Source: an uncultured Lachnospiraceae bacterium (GTDB taxonomy: Bacteria; Bacillota; Clostridia; Lachnospirales; Lachnospiraceae). Taken from it: a stretch of DNA of 46,675 nt. Under the pieces are notes generated by a model that saw only the letters and a program-made list of their open reading frames with translations, made no database searches and was not told the origin of the DNA. Made by a program: the position numbers and the translations under genes. The stretch spans positions 1 through 46,675 of the forward strand of contig CANOKL010000033.1 in the NCBI GenBank assembly GCA_947566645.1, written 5' to 3'. Below are positions 31,175 to 40,066 of this stretch, in pieces. The stretch's first letter is position 1. Each line of letters begins with the position of its first letter.

Positions 31175-31875
31175 TTGAATACCTCCCTGAACATCATGTC
31201 CACTGATTTCTTTTTTTCCATACGGATTTCATCTACGGATGAGTTAAGAACAAGCCTGCCTGTACGCATAAATAGTACGCGGTCAAGGATGTTTTCAATA
31301 TCCTGGATCAGATGGGTGGACAGAAGAATGGTTGCATTTTCATTATAATTCGTAAGAATGGTCTGAAGGATATAGTCTCTTGCAGCAGGATCTACACCGC
31401 CTATGGGTTCGTCTAAAACATAGAGATCTGCATCCCGGCTCATTACGAGAATGAGCTGTACCTTTTCCGTTGTTCCCTTGGACAGGGTCTTTAGCCGGGA
31501 GTGTTCATCAATCTGGAGATCATCCAGCATCTGTCCGGCTCTCTGACGATTGAAATTGTCATAAAAATCTCCATAATAGCTGACCATGTCTTTTACACGC
31601 ATAGAAGGATTCAGACAGTTCCTCTCCGGGAGATAGGAGATACACCTTTTGGTCTCCACGCCGGGCTGCTTTCCGTCTATCAGAACGGTTCCGGATGTAG
31701 GTACAAGAAGGTCGTTGATCAGCTTAATCAAGGTGGTCTTGCCGCTTCCGTTTGGTCCCAGCAGCCCCACGATCTGGCCGCGTTCCAGGGTGAGATTCAG
31801 ATGGTCCAGGGCATTGGCGGCGCTGGTGCGGCTGTAACGCTTGGTAAGCCCTCTGCATTCTAAGATTGGATTCAT
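31168..31875 (-). CDS. ABC transporter ATPase (YtrB-like)
   Basis: A 235-residue ABC ATPase: Walker A GLLGPGSGKTT-type (LLGPNGSGKTTLIK), signature LSKGTTEKVQ, Walker B LYVLDEPIGGVDP and switch His LLSTHLIQD. The signature has KGTTEK instead of GGxxQR, usual for the GntR-linked, YtrB/BcrA-type exporters. ATG at 31875 is preferred over 31896 because GGAGG lies just upstream. The gene starts 2 bp after the GntR regulator's stop codon and overlaps the permease, forming a three-gene regulator-ATPase-permease operon. Confidence 0.88.
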   Translation of the reverse strand: MNPILECRGLTKRYSRTSAANALDHLNLTLERGQIVGLLGPNGSGKTTLIKLINDLLVPTSGTVLIDGKQPGVETKRCISYLPERNCLNPSMRVKDMVSYYGDFYDNFNRQRAGQMLDDLQIDEHSRLKTLSKGTTEKVQLILVMSRDADLYVLDEPIGGVDPAARDYILQTILTNYNENATILLSTHLIQDIENILDRVLFMRTGRLVLNSSVDEIRMEKKKSVDMMFREVFKC

Positions 31876-31876
31876 A

Positions 31877-32245
31877 TTATGGTTCCTCCTTTGCAAGCTC
31901 CTGAATTAAGGAAAGAATTTCCTCATGTTCAAAGCCAAGTTGTTTCATCTTGCCGAAAAACTGTCTGATATGAGTAACGGCAAGTTCATGTTTTAGCTGG
32001 TTCAGCATGGTCTCATCCTCCGTAATGTAGCGTCCGCTTGTGCGCTGTGAATATACAAGGCCGCTCCTCTCAAGTTCAGAGAGGGCTTTTTGCATAGTGT
32101 TTGGGTTAACGGCTGCGTCCAGGGCAAGCTCCCGGACAGAGGGCAGCTTTTTGCCGGGTTCATATTTCCCTGAGACAATATCCTGCCGGATCTGTTCCAT
32201 CAGCTGTAAATAGATTGGGCGGTCGTTTTGTAATTCCCATGGCAT
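31877..32245 (-). CDS. GntR-family regulator, YtrA-like
   Basis: A 122-residue short GntR protein. The winged helix is clear: RPIYLQLMEQIRQDIVSGKY, then EPGKKLPSVRELALDAAVNP and NTMQKALSELERSGLVYSQR. Only ~45 residues follow the DNA-binding domain, which defines the YtrA subfamily, whose members usually repress their own ABC operon. A 22-bp near-palindrome overlaps the operon's predicted -10 (32385-32406), a natural autoregulatory site. First gene of the operon with the ATPase and permease. Confidence 0.9.
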   Translation of the reverse strand: MPWELQNDRPIYLQLMEQIRQDIVSGKYEPGKKLPSVRELALDAAVNPNTMQKALSELERSGLVYSQRTSGRYITEDETMLNQLKHELAVTHIRQFFGKMKQLGFEHEEILSLIQELAKEEP

Positions 32246-32269
32246 AGAAGCACTTCCTTTCTGTTAAGG

Positions 32270-32368
32270 TATACTCATGGCTGATACAATCTGCCTGATC
32301 AGGTAACTATTCAGCAGACCTGTTACTGCTCTGACTGTAAGAAAGCGATTGGATTGGCTGAGTAATTA
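32270..32368 (-). repeat. Composite repeat: partial family-2 hairpin plus degenerate family-1 element
   Basis: 32270-32295 matches one arm and loop of the hairpin at 21151 and 46467 (TATACTCATGGC, CTGATACAATCT, GCC). Adjacent, TAACTATTCAGC (32304-32315) and GCTGAGTAATTA (32357-32368) form a degenerate terminal inverted repeat around GTAAGAAAGCGATTGG (32337-32352), the family-1 core. All of this lies in the 5' leader of the GntR-ABC operon. Confidence 0.6.
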
Positions 32369-32384
32369 TCTTTTTGATGCATGA

Positions 32385-32431
32385 TTGTATTAGTTAAGTA
32401 ATACAATAATACAGAACTGGGATTTTGTCAA
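32385..32431 (-). promoter_or_regulatory. Promoter and likely operator of the GntR-ABC operon
   Basis: On the - strand TTGACA (32426-32431), 17-nt spacer, TATTGT (32403-32408). Overlapping the -10 is a near-perfect palindrome, TTGTATTA (32385-32392), 6-nt centre, TAATACAA (32399-32406), the expected kind of site for a YtrA-type repressor. From 32432 to 32629 no gene is seen; it holds only the leader and possible promoter of the divergent XRE gene. Confidence 0.75.
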
Positions 32432-32629
32432 TAGAAAATGAAAAAATCAGATAAAAAAGCTATCTTTAACTGGAAAAACCTGTTTTTTGGGCTTTGCAAC
32501 CAGAAGTTTACATGAATTTCTTTAAAAGCAACAGAAAATGGCTGGATTTTACATGCTGTTTTGTGTAGGATAGTAACTGTTCAGACAGACTGCGCAGCAA
32601 GGAAATCTGAAAGGAAGGAGATAAGAGAT

Positions 32630-33523
32630 ATGAGCTTATTTGGAGATAATTTACAGTTTTACAGGAAGCGGGGAGAGATGACACAGGAGCAGCTGGCCGA
32701 GAAGCTGGAGGTGTCCAGGCAGACGGTATCAAAGTGGGAGGCAGGGGTATCCTATGCGGAGATGGAGAAGCTGCTTCAGCTCTGTGATCTGTTTTCCTGT
32801 GATATGGATACTTTACTGAGAAAGGATGCCAGTCTTATAGCGGTTGAGGATAACCAGGGACACAGGGAACATATGAGAAATTTCAGAAGAGGGATTACGG
32901 CAGGAGTGGTGGCTCTTGTATCATCCTGCGCGGTCTACGAGCTTCTTGACGGATTCCGTGTGAATGCGGCGATTACCGAAAGCCTGTTCTGGGTGGTGAT
33001 TGTAATCGGGATTCTCATTCTGATCACACAAGGGATGCAGGATGATCTCTATAAGAAAAAGCATCCGGTGATTCAGGACTTCTATTCCGATGAGGAGAAG
33101 GAGCTTTTTGAGAGGACATTTCCCATGCGGATTACAACTGCAGTCGGTCTGATTCTGGTGGGCATGTTTCTGTTTGGGATGAATGGGGAACGTCTTCCGC
33201 TCTGGGGAAGGATGACAGAGGACTTTTATTACGGTCTGTTTTTAGTCTGTGTTGCGGCAGCAGTTGGGATTTTTGTGTACAGCGGTATGAAAAAAGATGA
33301 GTACGATGTGGAAAAGTATAATAAAAGTAATGCGCCTGATCCTGAAAGTGTGAAGAAAAATAACAGAATTTCTGTCTGGTGCGGATGTATTATGATTGTG
33401 GCCACGATCGTATACCTTGTGATGGGCCTGGTGTTTCTCATGTGGGATATCTGCTGGATTGCCTTCGTGATAGGAGGAATGCTGTGCGGGATCGCGACAC
33501 TTATCCTGAAGCAGGAAAAATAA
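32630..33523 (+). CDS. XRE-family regulator with C-terminal membrane domain
   Basis: A 297-residue protein. Residues 1-65 are an XRE/Cro helix-turn-helix (LQFYRKRGEMTQEQLAEKLE, then VSRQTVSKWEAG). The rest has about six hydrophobic spans, among them GVVALVSSCAVYELL, FWVVIVIGILILITQG, VGLILVGMFLFGM and FLVCVAAAVGIFVYSG. Membrane-anchored XRE proteins of this kind are frequent in Clostridia and probably sense envelope conditions. Start at 32630 is fixed by AAGGAAGGAG (32611-32620); the frame extends to 32561 but without a ribosome site. It is divergent from the GntR-ABC operon. Target genes are unknown. Confidence 0.85.
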   Translation: MSLFGDNLQFYRKRGEMTQEQLAEKLEVSRQTVSKWEAGVSYAEMEKLLQLCDLFSCDMDTLLRKDASLIAVEDNQGHREHMRNFRRGITAGVVALVSSCAVYELLDGFRVNAAITESLFWVVIVIGILILITQGMQDDLYKKKHPVIQDFYSDEEKELFERTFPMRITTAVGLILVGMFLFGMNGERLPLWGRMTEDFYYGLFLVCVAAAVGIFVYSGMKKDEYDVEKYNKSNAPDPESVKKNNRISVWCGCIMIVATIVYLVMGLVFLMWDICWIAFVIGGMLCGIATLILKQEK

Positions 33524-33566
33524 AACGGGGAAGCCGGCGCCCTGTTCTTTGCAGCAGTTTTTCACT

Positions 33567-33645
33567 TCCAGACCATGCACTGCAAGTATGATAGTGTAAC
33601 AGTTCAGATATCCTGTCACATGATAGTTACTGTGCATGGTCTGGA
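33567..33645. terminator. Large hairpin between convergent genes
   Basis: TCCAGACCATGCAC (33567-33580) pairs perfectly with GTGCATGGTCTGGA (33632-33645), enclosing 51 nt that hold weaker internal pairing and a GTAACAGTTCAG stretch reminiscent of the family-1 repeat ends. No T-run follows directly. Located between the convergent XRE and nfo genes, so bidirectional termination or mRNA 3'-end protection is likely. Confidence 0.6.
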
Positions 33646-33709
33646 TGAAAATAACTAGTACAGCATTGCGTAATTAACAGTGAATTCTGAACTCGCTGTA
33701 CTAGACTTT

Positions 33710-34615
33710 CTATTCGTTCTCGTCTATAATTTTTTGCTGTACTTCCGGGTCGAAGTGGTCGTCTCTCAGCATTTCTATTTCATGTCTGTAGGGGGCATAG
33801 GAGGCCTTCTCCTTTGTGGGGGACGGCACATAAGGGGTCTCCAGGATCTTCGGAACCTCCAGGAAGTCTGGGTGGTGGACGATATAGGAGAGTGCATCGA
33901 AGCCGATCTCGCCGAAGCCTAAGTTGGCATGGCGGTCCTTTTTTGCGCCGCATGCATTTTTGCTGTCATTTATGTGGAAGACCGCGATCTGATCCTTTCC
34001 GAGGATCTTGTCAAACTGTTCTATGACGCCGTCAAAGTCATGGACAATATCATACCCGCTGTCGTGAGTATGGCATGTGTCAAAGCAGACGCGAAGCTTG
34101 TCATTATGGATAACGCCGTCATAGATGCGTGCCAGCTCTTCGAAGGAACGGCCGATCTCTGAGCCTTTTCCGGCCATGGTCTCCAGTGCGATGTGAAGAT
34201 TCATATCCCTGGTCATAACTTCATTCAGTCCCATGATGATCTGCCGGATTCCGGCATCGGCGCCGGCGCCTACATGGGCTCCCGGGTGCAGAATCAGTGT
34301 ATGGCTTTTACAGGCTTCCGTTCTTTTTATTTCCAGTGTGAGAAAATCCACCGCCAGTTTAAAGGTTTCTGGTTTTACAGTATTCCCCAGATTAATAATA
34401 TAGGGTGCATGCACAACAATATCATCAATTCCGTTTTCCTGCATGTATTCCCATGCGGAATCAATCTTTAATGCACTGATGTCCTTTCGCCTTGTATTCT
34501 GGGGTGCTCCGGTGTAGAACATAAAGGTATTGGCTCCATAGGAATGTGCCTCCTTTGCAGAGCCAAGCAGCATGTCCTTCCCGCTCATACCCACATGAGA
34601 ACCTATTTTAAGCAT
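33710..34615 (-). CDS. nfo: Deoxyribonuclease IV (AP endonuclease IV)
   Basis: A 301-residue AP endonuclease that cleaves 5' of abasic sites in base-excision repair using a trinuclear zinc centre. Zinc-ligand motifs are present: [63 protein letters not shown] and [12 protein letters not shown]. Length is standard. The ATG at 34615 follows GAGAGG by 8 nt; a GTG at 34621 is the other candidate. The flavin reductase-rubredoxin gene is 17 bp upstream on the same strand, so an oxidative-stress-related operon is plausible. Confidence 0.95.
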   Translation of the reverse strand: MLKIGSHVGMSGKDMLLGSAKEAHSYGANTFMFYTGAPQNTRRKDISALKIDSAWEYMQENGIDDIVVHAPYIINLGNTVKPETFKLAVDFLTLEIKRTEACKSHTLILHPGAHVGAGADAGIRQIIMGLNEVMTRDMNLHIALETMAGKGSEIGRSFEELARIYDGVIHNDKLRVCFDTCHTHDSGYDIVHDFDGVIEQFDKILGKDQIAVFHINDSKNACGAKKDRHANLGFGEIGFDALSYIVHHPDFLEVPKILETPYVPSPTKEKASYAPYRHEIEMLRDDHFDPEVQQKIIDENE

Positions 34616-34632
34616 ACGCACACCTCTCTTTT

Positions 34633-35280
34633 TCAGACAGCTTTAAATTTACTTTTCGGCTGCTTGCATACAGGGCAGATATAGGAGTCAGGGAGTTCCT
34701 CGAAGGGAACAGATCCTTCATATACATAGCCGCAGATGCCGCATACCCATTTTTTCCCTGAAGAAGAAGTAGCACTGTCCTCCTCCGGAAGATAGGTGGG
34801 AGCATTTTTCGGGCTCTTTCCTTTGACTACATTGTGGTAGTAGGCATATGTCATGGGGGCGGTTTCAGAAAGCACGTCCCCTTCCGTCATCTCTCCTAAA
34901 AAGATCGTGTGGGTGGATGTCTCAAGCTTCCCTGTAACCTTGCATACGATATATCCGCAGGAATCATCAGGGACGGCGATTCCGTCAATCACATGGTGCT
35001 TCACATCGGAAAACTTGTCGGTATCTTTCCCGGAATGGAAGCCAAAGGTTCCAATCAGACCGGGGTCAGAAGCCTCGGAGAGGATGGATACGGCAAATTT
35101 TCCACATTTTTCGATACAGGAATTGGTGTAGTTGTCGTGGTTAATGCTTACCGCGATGGATGCGGGGGATGAAGTAATCTGCATGGCGCTGTTGGCGATG
35201 CAGCCGGTATGCCTTTCCCCGTCCAGGGTAGAGATAACATAGACACCATAGGATAAGCTGCGTAATACTTTTTTGTTCAT
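34633..35280 (-). CDS. Flavin reductase-rubredoxin fusion (high-molecular-weight rubredoxin, Hrb-like)
   Basis: A 215-residue fusion. Residues ~1-155 form an FMN-binding flavin-reductase domain ([20 protein letters not shown], then [20 protein letters not shown]). Residues ~165-215 form a rubredoxin ([11 protein letters not shown] ... [13 protein letters not shown]) with two CxxC pairs binding one iron. Such proteins pass electrons from NAD(P)H to flavodiiron proteins that reduce oxygen or nitric oxide in anaerobes. The flavodiiron partner is not in the window. ATG at 35280 follows AAGGAGG; the frame upstream to 35376 lacks support. Probably co-transcribed with nfo, which would combine oxygen/NO removal with repair of oxidative DNA damage. 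Confidence 0.92.
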   Translation of the reverse strand: MNKKVLRSLSYGVYVISTLDGERHTGCIANSAMQITSSPASIAVSINHDNYTNSCIEKCGKFAVSILSEASDPGLIGTFGFHSGKDTDKFSDVKHHVIDGIAVPDDSCGYIVCKVTGKLETSTHTIFLGEMTEGDVLSETAPMTYAYYHNVVKGKSPKNAPTYLPEEDSATSSSGKKWVCGICGYVYEGSVPFEELPDSYICPVCKQPKSKFKAV

Positions 35281-35383
35281 AAAGACCTCCTTGTCATTTT
35301 CAATACTTGTAAGATGCATGTCATGCTTTTTCATGCTGGCATGAAACGCATGACCCTTTGACGCTTGTATCATCATATGATAA

Positions 35384-35398
35384 TAGTAACAATTACTA
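35384..35398. promoter_or_regulatory. Inverted repeat upstream of the Hrb-like gene
   Basis: TAGTAA-CAA-TTACTA is a perfect 6-3-6 inverted repeat in an AT-rich tract, about 100 bp upstream of the flavin reductase-rubredoxin start and 125 bp before the AAA/nuclease gene. A redox or metal repressor site (Fur/PerR-like) is possible; the match to those consensus boxes is only partial. Confidence 0.4.
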
Positions 35399-35522
35399 AT
35401 ATATTACCATGTAATACTTCTATATGCAAGAGAAAAGGTGTTACTGGTAGTTGTCATTGCTTGTAAAAAAAGGCGTTGTGTGGTATGCTACAGTTACGAT
35501 TTTGGGATTATACAAGGGAACA

Positions 35523-37112
35523 ATGGGGGTGGTATGTGTGGGACGGACCTTTAATGTCAGCGCGGCATGCAGGCGCAGTCAGCATTATATGGTGGATATA
35601 TCGGGGAGGCTGAGGCAGATCCGGGCGATGGTAGAGCGTGGAGAGTATTTTACGATTAACCGTGCAAGACAGTATGGGAAGACAACCACATTGCGGGAAC
35701 TTGGAGAGCTCCTCAGGGAGGACTATGTTGTGGTGAGCCTGGATTTTCAGCTGTTTGGAAATGCCAAGTTTAAAAATGAAAATATTTTTGCCCTGTCATT
35801 CGGGAGATCCTTTTTACGGGAATTAAAAATGAACCGGCCGGAGTTTAAAAGTGAATGCAGGGAACTGGCTCTGGAAACTGATGTACGGCAGGGAAGAGAA
35901 GGATTTGAACTTCAGGAATTATTTGAAGATCTGAGTGACCTGTGTGGGGAGTTAAAGAGAGAGGCAGTACTGATTATTGACGAAGTGGACAGTGCAGCGG
36001 ATAATCAGGTGTTCCTGGACTTTCTTGCACAGCTGAGAGGTTACTATATACAGAGAGAGGAGAAACCGACATTTCGCTCGGTCATTCTTGCAGGTGTATA
36101 TGATATAAAAAATGTGAAAAGAAAGTTTACGCCGGAGAGTGAACACAAAGTAAACAGCCCGTGGAATATTGCAGCAGACTTCCTTGTTGATATGAGTTTT
36201 TCAGTCAGGGATATAGAGGGGATGCTGAAAGAATATGAATCAGACCATGGTACAGGAATGGAGGTAAGCACAATAGCCGTCCTGATTTACGATTATACGG
36301 CAGGATATCCATATCTGGTCTCGCGGATCTGTAAGCTGAATGATGAAAGGATCAAAGAAGGAGCCTGGGAGAAGGCAGGAATACTGGAAGCAGTCAGTAT
36401 TATGATATCGGAAAATAATGCATTGTTCGATTCACTGATAGAAAAGCTGGATGTATTTCCAATGCTTAGGGAAGTTCTGTATTTATTGCTGTTTCAGGGA
36501 AAGGAACTTCCTTTTAATCCGGATGAAGAGGCAATTAATATTGCGAGAATGTTTGGATTTATTAAGGTGAGAAATCATCAGGTTGTGGTAGCGAACAGGA
36601 TATTTGAAACACGGATTTATAATTATTTTCTTTCAATGCCAAAGATGCAGAGTAACAGGATCTATACAACGGCTTTACAGAATAAGAATCAATTTGTTCA
36701 GAACGGAGAGCTTAATATGCGGCTCATACTTGAGAAATTTGTGGTTCATTTTGATGAATTATATGGGGATCAGGAACAGAGATTTTATGAGGAAGACGGA
36801 AGAAGGTATTTTCTCTTGTATCTTCGCCCGATTATCAATGGGGAAGGAAATTATTATATTGAATCCCGTACCCGGAATATGGAGCGGACAGATATAATTG
36901 TGGATTATCATGGAAAGCAATACGTAATTGAGATGAAGATCTGGCGTGGCAGCACATATCATGCAAGAGGAGAGGAGCAGCTGGCAGAATATCTGGATTA
37001 TTACCGTTTGAAAGAGGGATATATGCTTAGTTTTAACTTTAATAAGAAAAAAGAAGCCGGCGTGAAGGAAATCAGACTGGGAGAGAAACTCCTGATAGAA
37101 GCAGTGGTATAA
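35523..37112 (+). CDS. AAA-ATPase-like / PD-(D/E)XK nuclease-like protein, paralogue 1
   Basis: A 529-residue protein. The AAA-ATPase_like part has a P-loop INRARQYGKTTTLRELG (near residue 45) and Walker B VLIIDEVDSA (near 150), then SPWNIAADFLVDMSFSVRDI. The C-terminal ~120 residues carry a PD-(D/E)XK-type core: RTDIIVDYHGKQYVIEMKIW (D...E-x-K), followed by EEQLAEYLDYYRLKEGYMLS. Such genes are multi-copy in gut anaerobes and functionally obscure; phage defence or mobile-element roles are guesses. Start at 35523 (ATG after AAGGGA); a TTG at 35451 would add 24 residues. Closely related to the protein at 40059 over the full length. ArgS follows 35 bp downstream. Confidence 0.8.
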   Translation: MGVVCVGRTFNVSAACRRSQHYMVDISGRLRQIRAMVERGEYFTINRARQYGKTTTLRELGELLREDYVVVSLDFQLFGNAKFKNENIFALSFGRSFLRELKMNRPEFKSECRELALETDVRQGREGFELQELFEDLSDLCGELKREAVLIIDEVDSAADNQVFLDFLAQLRGYYIQREEKPTFRSVILAGVYDIKNVKRKFTPESEHKVNSPWNIAADFLVDMSFSVRDIEGMLKEYESDHGTGMEVSTIAVLIYDYTAGYPYLVSRICKLNDERIKEGAWEKAGILEAVSIMISENNALFDSLIEKLDVFPMLREVLYLLLFQGKELPFNPDEEAINIARMFGFIKVRNHQVVVANRIFETRIYNYFLSMPKMQSNRIYTTALQNKNQFVQNGELNMRLILEKFVVHFDELYGDQEQRFYEEDGRRYFLLYLRPIINGEGNYYIESRTRNMERTDIIVDYHGKQYVIEMKIWRGSTYHARGEEQLAEYLDYYRLKEGYMLSFNFNKKKEAGVKEIRLGEKLLIEAVV

Positions 37113-37147
37113 TTGAAATATTTAATATATTGGAAAGGATGAAAAAA

Positions 37148-38914
37148 ATGAAAAAAATAGTTGATTTACTTGCAGAGGAGCTTGCAGAAGCTTTTGAGGG
37201 TGCCGGGTATGACCGGAGCCTGGCGCGTGTTACACTGTCGAACCGGCCGGATCTGTGTGAATACCAGTGCAATGGGGCCATGGCAGGAGCAAAGGCATAT
37301 AAGAAGGCTCCGGTGATGATTGCAAATGATGTGGCGGCAAGGCTTAAGGACAGTGTATATATGGAAGATGTCCAGGTGGTGAATCCGGGATTTATTAATA
37401 TCAGGCTGCGTCCGGAAAAGCTGGCTTCCTATCTGGATGAGATGAAGCAGGACGGGGAGCTTGGAGTTGAGAAAACGAAAACCCCCCAGATGATCATGGT
37501 GGATTATGGCGGCCCCAATGTGGCAAAGCCCCTCCACGTAGGGCATCTGCGCTCTGCCATTATAGGGGAGAGCGTGAAGAGAATTGCAAGAAAGATGGGA
37601 CATAAGGTATTAGGAGACATCCATCTTGGCGACTGGGGTTATCAGATGGGGCTTATTATCACGGAATTAAAGGAGCGTAAACCAGAGCTTCCATATTTTG
37701 ACGAAGCCTTTGAAGGAGAATACCCGCAGGAGGCTCCCTTTACCATCGGGGAACTGGAGGAGATCTATCCGGCGGCAAGCGCCCGGGCGAAAGAGGATGA
37801 GGTATACCGGGAGGCGGCTCTTAACGCCACGTATCTCCTGCAGAATGGGCATAAAGGATATATGGCAGTATGGCGGCATATTATGAATGTGTCTGTGGCT
37901 GACCTTAAGAAGAACTACCGGAATCTGAATGTGGAATTTGACCTGTGGAAGGGAGAGGCGGATGCGCAGGAACTGATCCCTGATATGATTGAACGTCTGA
38001 AAAAGGAAGGATATGCACATGTCGATGAAGGGGCTCTGGTGATTGATGTGCAAAAGGAGAGCGACACAAAGGAGATCCCGCCCTGCATGATTCAGAAATC
38101 AGACGGAGCGTCCCTGTATGGCACCACAGATCTCGCAACGCTGATCCAGAGGGTGCGGGACTATCAGCCGGACAGGATTGTCTATGTGGTGGACAAGCGC
38201 CAGGAGCTTCATTTTGTCCAGGTGTTCCGTGCGGCGAAGAAGACCGGGATTGTCCCGGAGGAGACAACCCTTCAGTTCCTGGGCTTCGGCACCATGAACG
38301 GCAAAGACGGCAAGCCCTTTAAGACGAGAGAAGGCGGGGTGATGCGCCTGGAGAACCTGATCGGTGAGATTGAGGATGAGATGTATCAGAAGATTACGGA
38401 TAACCGGACCGTGGAGGCAGACGAAGCGCGCAGTACTGCTAAGATTGTAGGACTTTCTGCCATCAAGTACGGAGATCTCTCCAACCAGGCATCCAAGGAT
38501 TATGTCTTTGACGTGGACCGGTTTACATCCTTTGAAGGGAATACGGGTCCCTATATCCTGTATACCATCGTCAGGATCAAGTCCATCCTGAATAAATATA
38601 CGGCAGAGGGGGCATCCCTTTCAGGACTTACGGTAAATGGAGCAGCAGGGGAGAGTGAAAAGGCTCTTATGCTGGAGGCTGTGAAGTATAACGAGGTGAT
38701 GGAGACAGCGTATGAGGAGCTTGCACCTCACAAGATCTGCGCTTATATCTATGACCTTGCAAATTCATTTAACCGGTTCTACCATGAGACGAAGATTCTG
38801 ACAGAGGAAAATGAGGAGACGAAGAAGGGATATCTGGCACTTCTGGTTCTTACGAAGGAGATTCTGGAGTCCTGTATTGATGTGCTTGGCTTTGAAGCGC
38901 CGGAAAGGATGTAG
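37148..38914 (+). CDS. argS: Arginyl-tRNA synthetase
   Basis: A 588-residue class I tRNA synthetase charging tRNA-Arg. The HIGH motif is HVGH in GGPNVAKPLHVGHLRSAI (near residue 131). The KMSKS equivalent is the degenerate GKDGKPFKTREGG typical of many ArgS. The N-terminal Add-1 domain (VDLLAEELAEAFEGAGYDRS) and C-terminal anticodon-binding domain (FNRFYHETKIL, ending LGFEAPERM) are intact. Start at 37148 is placed by GGAAAGG (37132-37138); ATG 37139 is possible. The AlaX-like gene starts 3 bp after its stop, so the two translation-fidelity genes are coupled. An essential housekeeping gene enclosed by two accessory paralogues. Confidence 0.95.
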   Translation: MKKIVDLLAEELAEAFEGAGYDRSLARVTLSNRPDLCEYQCNGAMAGAKAYKKAPVMIANDVAARLKDSVYMEDVQVVNPGFINIRLRPEKLASYLDEMKQDGELGVEKTKTPQMIMVDYGGPNVAKPLHVGHLRSAIIGESVKRIARKMGHKVLGDIHLGDWGYQMGLIITELKERKPELPYFDEAFEGEYPQEAPFTIGELEEIYPAASARAKEDEVYREAALNATYLLQNGHKGYMAVWRHIMNVSVADLKKNYRNLNVEFDLWKGEADAQELIPDMIERLKKEGYAHVDEGALVIDVQKESDTKEIPPCMIQKSDGASLYGTTDLATLIQRVRDYQPDRIVYVVDKRQELHFVQVFRAAKKTGIVPEETTLQFLGFGTMNGKDGKPFKTREGGVMRLENLIGEIEDEMYQKITDNRTVEADEARSTAKIVGLSAIKYGDLSNQASKDYVFDVDRFTSFEGNTGPYILYTIVRIKSILNKYTAEGASLSGLTVNGAAGESEKALMLEAVKYNEVMETAYEELAPHKICAYIYDLANSFNRFYHETKILTEENEETKKGYLALLVLTKEILESCIDVLGFEAPERM

Positions 38915-38917
38915 GCC

Positions 38918-40066
38918 ATGACGGAAAAATTATACTATGAAGACAGCCATATGAAGGAATTTGACGCTGTTGTGTTATCCTGCCAGCAGGCGGAAGAAGG
39001 ATACCGGGTAGTGCTGGACAGGACTGCCTTTTTCCCGGAGGGAGGCGGACAGTATGCGGATACCGGTATGCTGGGGGACGCTCATGTAAGTGATGTGCAG
39101 GAAAAGGGGGATGTCATTTATCATATGACAGACCGGCCCTTTGCCGAAGGAGAGACGGTGCACGGCAGGATTGACTGGGACAGACGGTTCGAAAGCATGC
39201 AGCAGCACACCGGGGAGCATATTATCTCCGGGCTTGTGCATGCACAGTTTGGGTATAATAATGTGGGATTTCACCTGGGCGCGGATTACTGTACCATGGA
39301 TTTTGACGGCCCGATTACAAAGGAAGCTTTGAAGGACATCGAGCTTGCGGCGAACGGGATTGTCTACCGCAACCTGGATGTGGAGATTCTCTACCCCTCA
39401 AAGGAAGAGCTTAAGGATATGGAATACCGGAGCAAGATTGAGATTGAGGGGCAGGTCCGTATTGTCAATATTCCGGGCGTGGATACCTGCGCCTGCTGCG
39501 CCCCTCATGTGAAAATGACCGGGGAGATCGGGAATATTAAGCTTGTGAACATGATGAATTATAAAGGCGGCGAGAGAATCTATATGCTGTGCGGCTACCG
39601 GGCTCTTGCAGATCACCGGGAGAAGGAGGAGAACGCCAAAGCCATCTCTTCCCTGCTATGTGTGAAGGAAGGGGAGATCGCGGAGGCAGCAGAGCATCTG
39701 AAAGCAGAGCAGTTATCCCTGAAGGGGAAGATTGCGGAGCTTGGAGGGAAGCTTCTGGCTTACCGGGCACAGGAGACGGACGTGTCAGGACAGGTGACGG
39801 CAGTCTTTGACAGCGGGCTCTCGGGCAATGAGCCAAGAGAGCTTATGAATCTGCTCCTTAAGCGTGGGGCGCATATGTGCGCGGTATTTGCCGGGACGGA
39901 CGAAGGGGGATACCGGTATGTGATCGGAAGCCATGACGAGGATGTGCGTCCCTTATGTAAGAAACTGAATGAGGGATTCGGAGGCAGAGGCGGCGGAAAG
40001 CCTGAGATGGTGCAGGGTTCCCTTAAGGGGAGTGAAGAAGAAATTCGGAGGCTGTTATATGCGTAG
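38918..40066 (+). CDS. Alanyl-tRNA editing protein with DHHA1 domain (AlaX-L type)
   Basis: A 382-residue freestanding editing factor that hydrolyses Ser- or Gly-mischarged tRNA-Ala. The N-terminal part is like AlaRS (VVLDRTAFFPEGGGQYADTG), followed by the editing-site motifs MQQHTGEHIISG (HxxxH) and CACCAPHVKMTGEIG (Cys/His zinc ligands). The C-terminal DHHA1 domain ends with GGRGGGKPEMVQGSLKG, the nucleic-acid-binding loop. This long form lacks an aminoacylation domain. Encoded 3 bp after argS and overlapping the next gene by 8 bp, giving the operon argS-alaX-like-AAA/nuclease. Confidence 0.92.
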   Translation: MTEKLYYEDSHMKEFDAVVLSCQQAEEGYRVVLDRTAFFPEGGGQYADTGMLGDAHVSDVQEKGDVIYHMTDRPFAEGETVHGRIDWDRRFESMQQHTGEHIISGLVHAQFGYNNVGFHLGADYCTMDFDGPITKEALKDIELAANGIVYRNLDVEILYPSKEELKDMEYRSKIEIEGQVRIVNIPGVDTCACCAPHVKMTGEIGNIKLVNMMNYKGGERIYMLCGYRALADHREKEENAKAISSLLCVKEGEIAEAAEHLKAEQLSLKGKIAELGGKLLAYRAQETDVSGQVTAVFDSGLSGNEPRELMNLLLKRGAHMCAVFAGTDEGGYRYVIGSHDEDVRPLCKKLNEGFGGRGGGKPEMVQGSLKGSEEEIRRLLYA

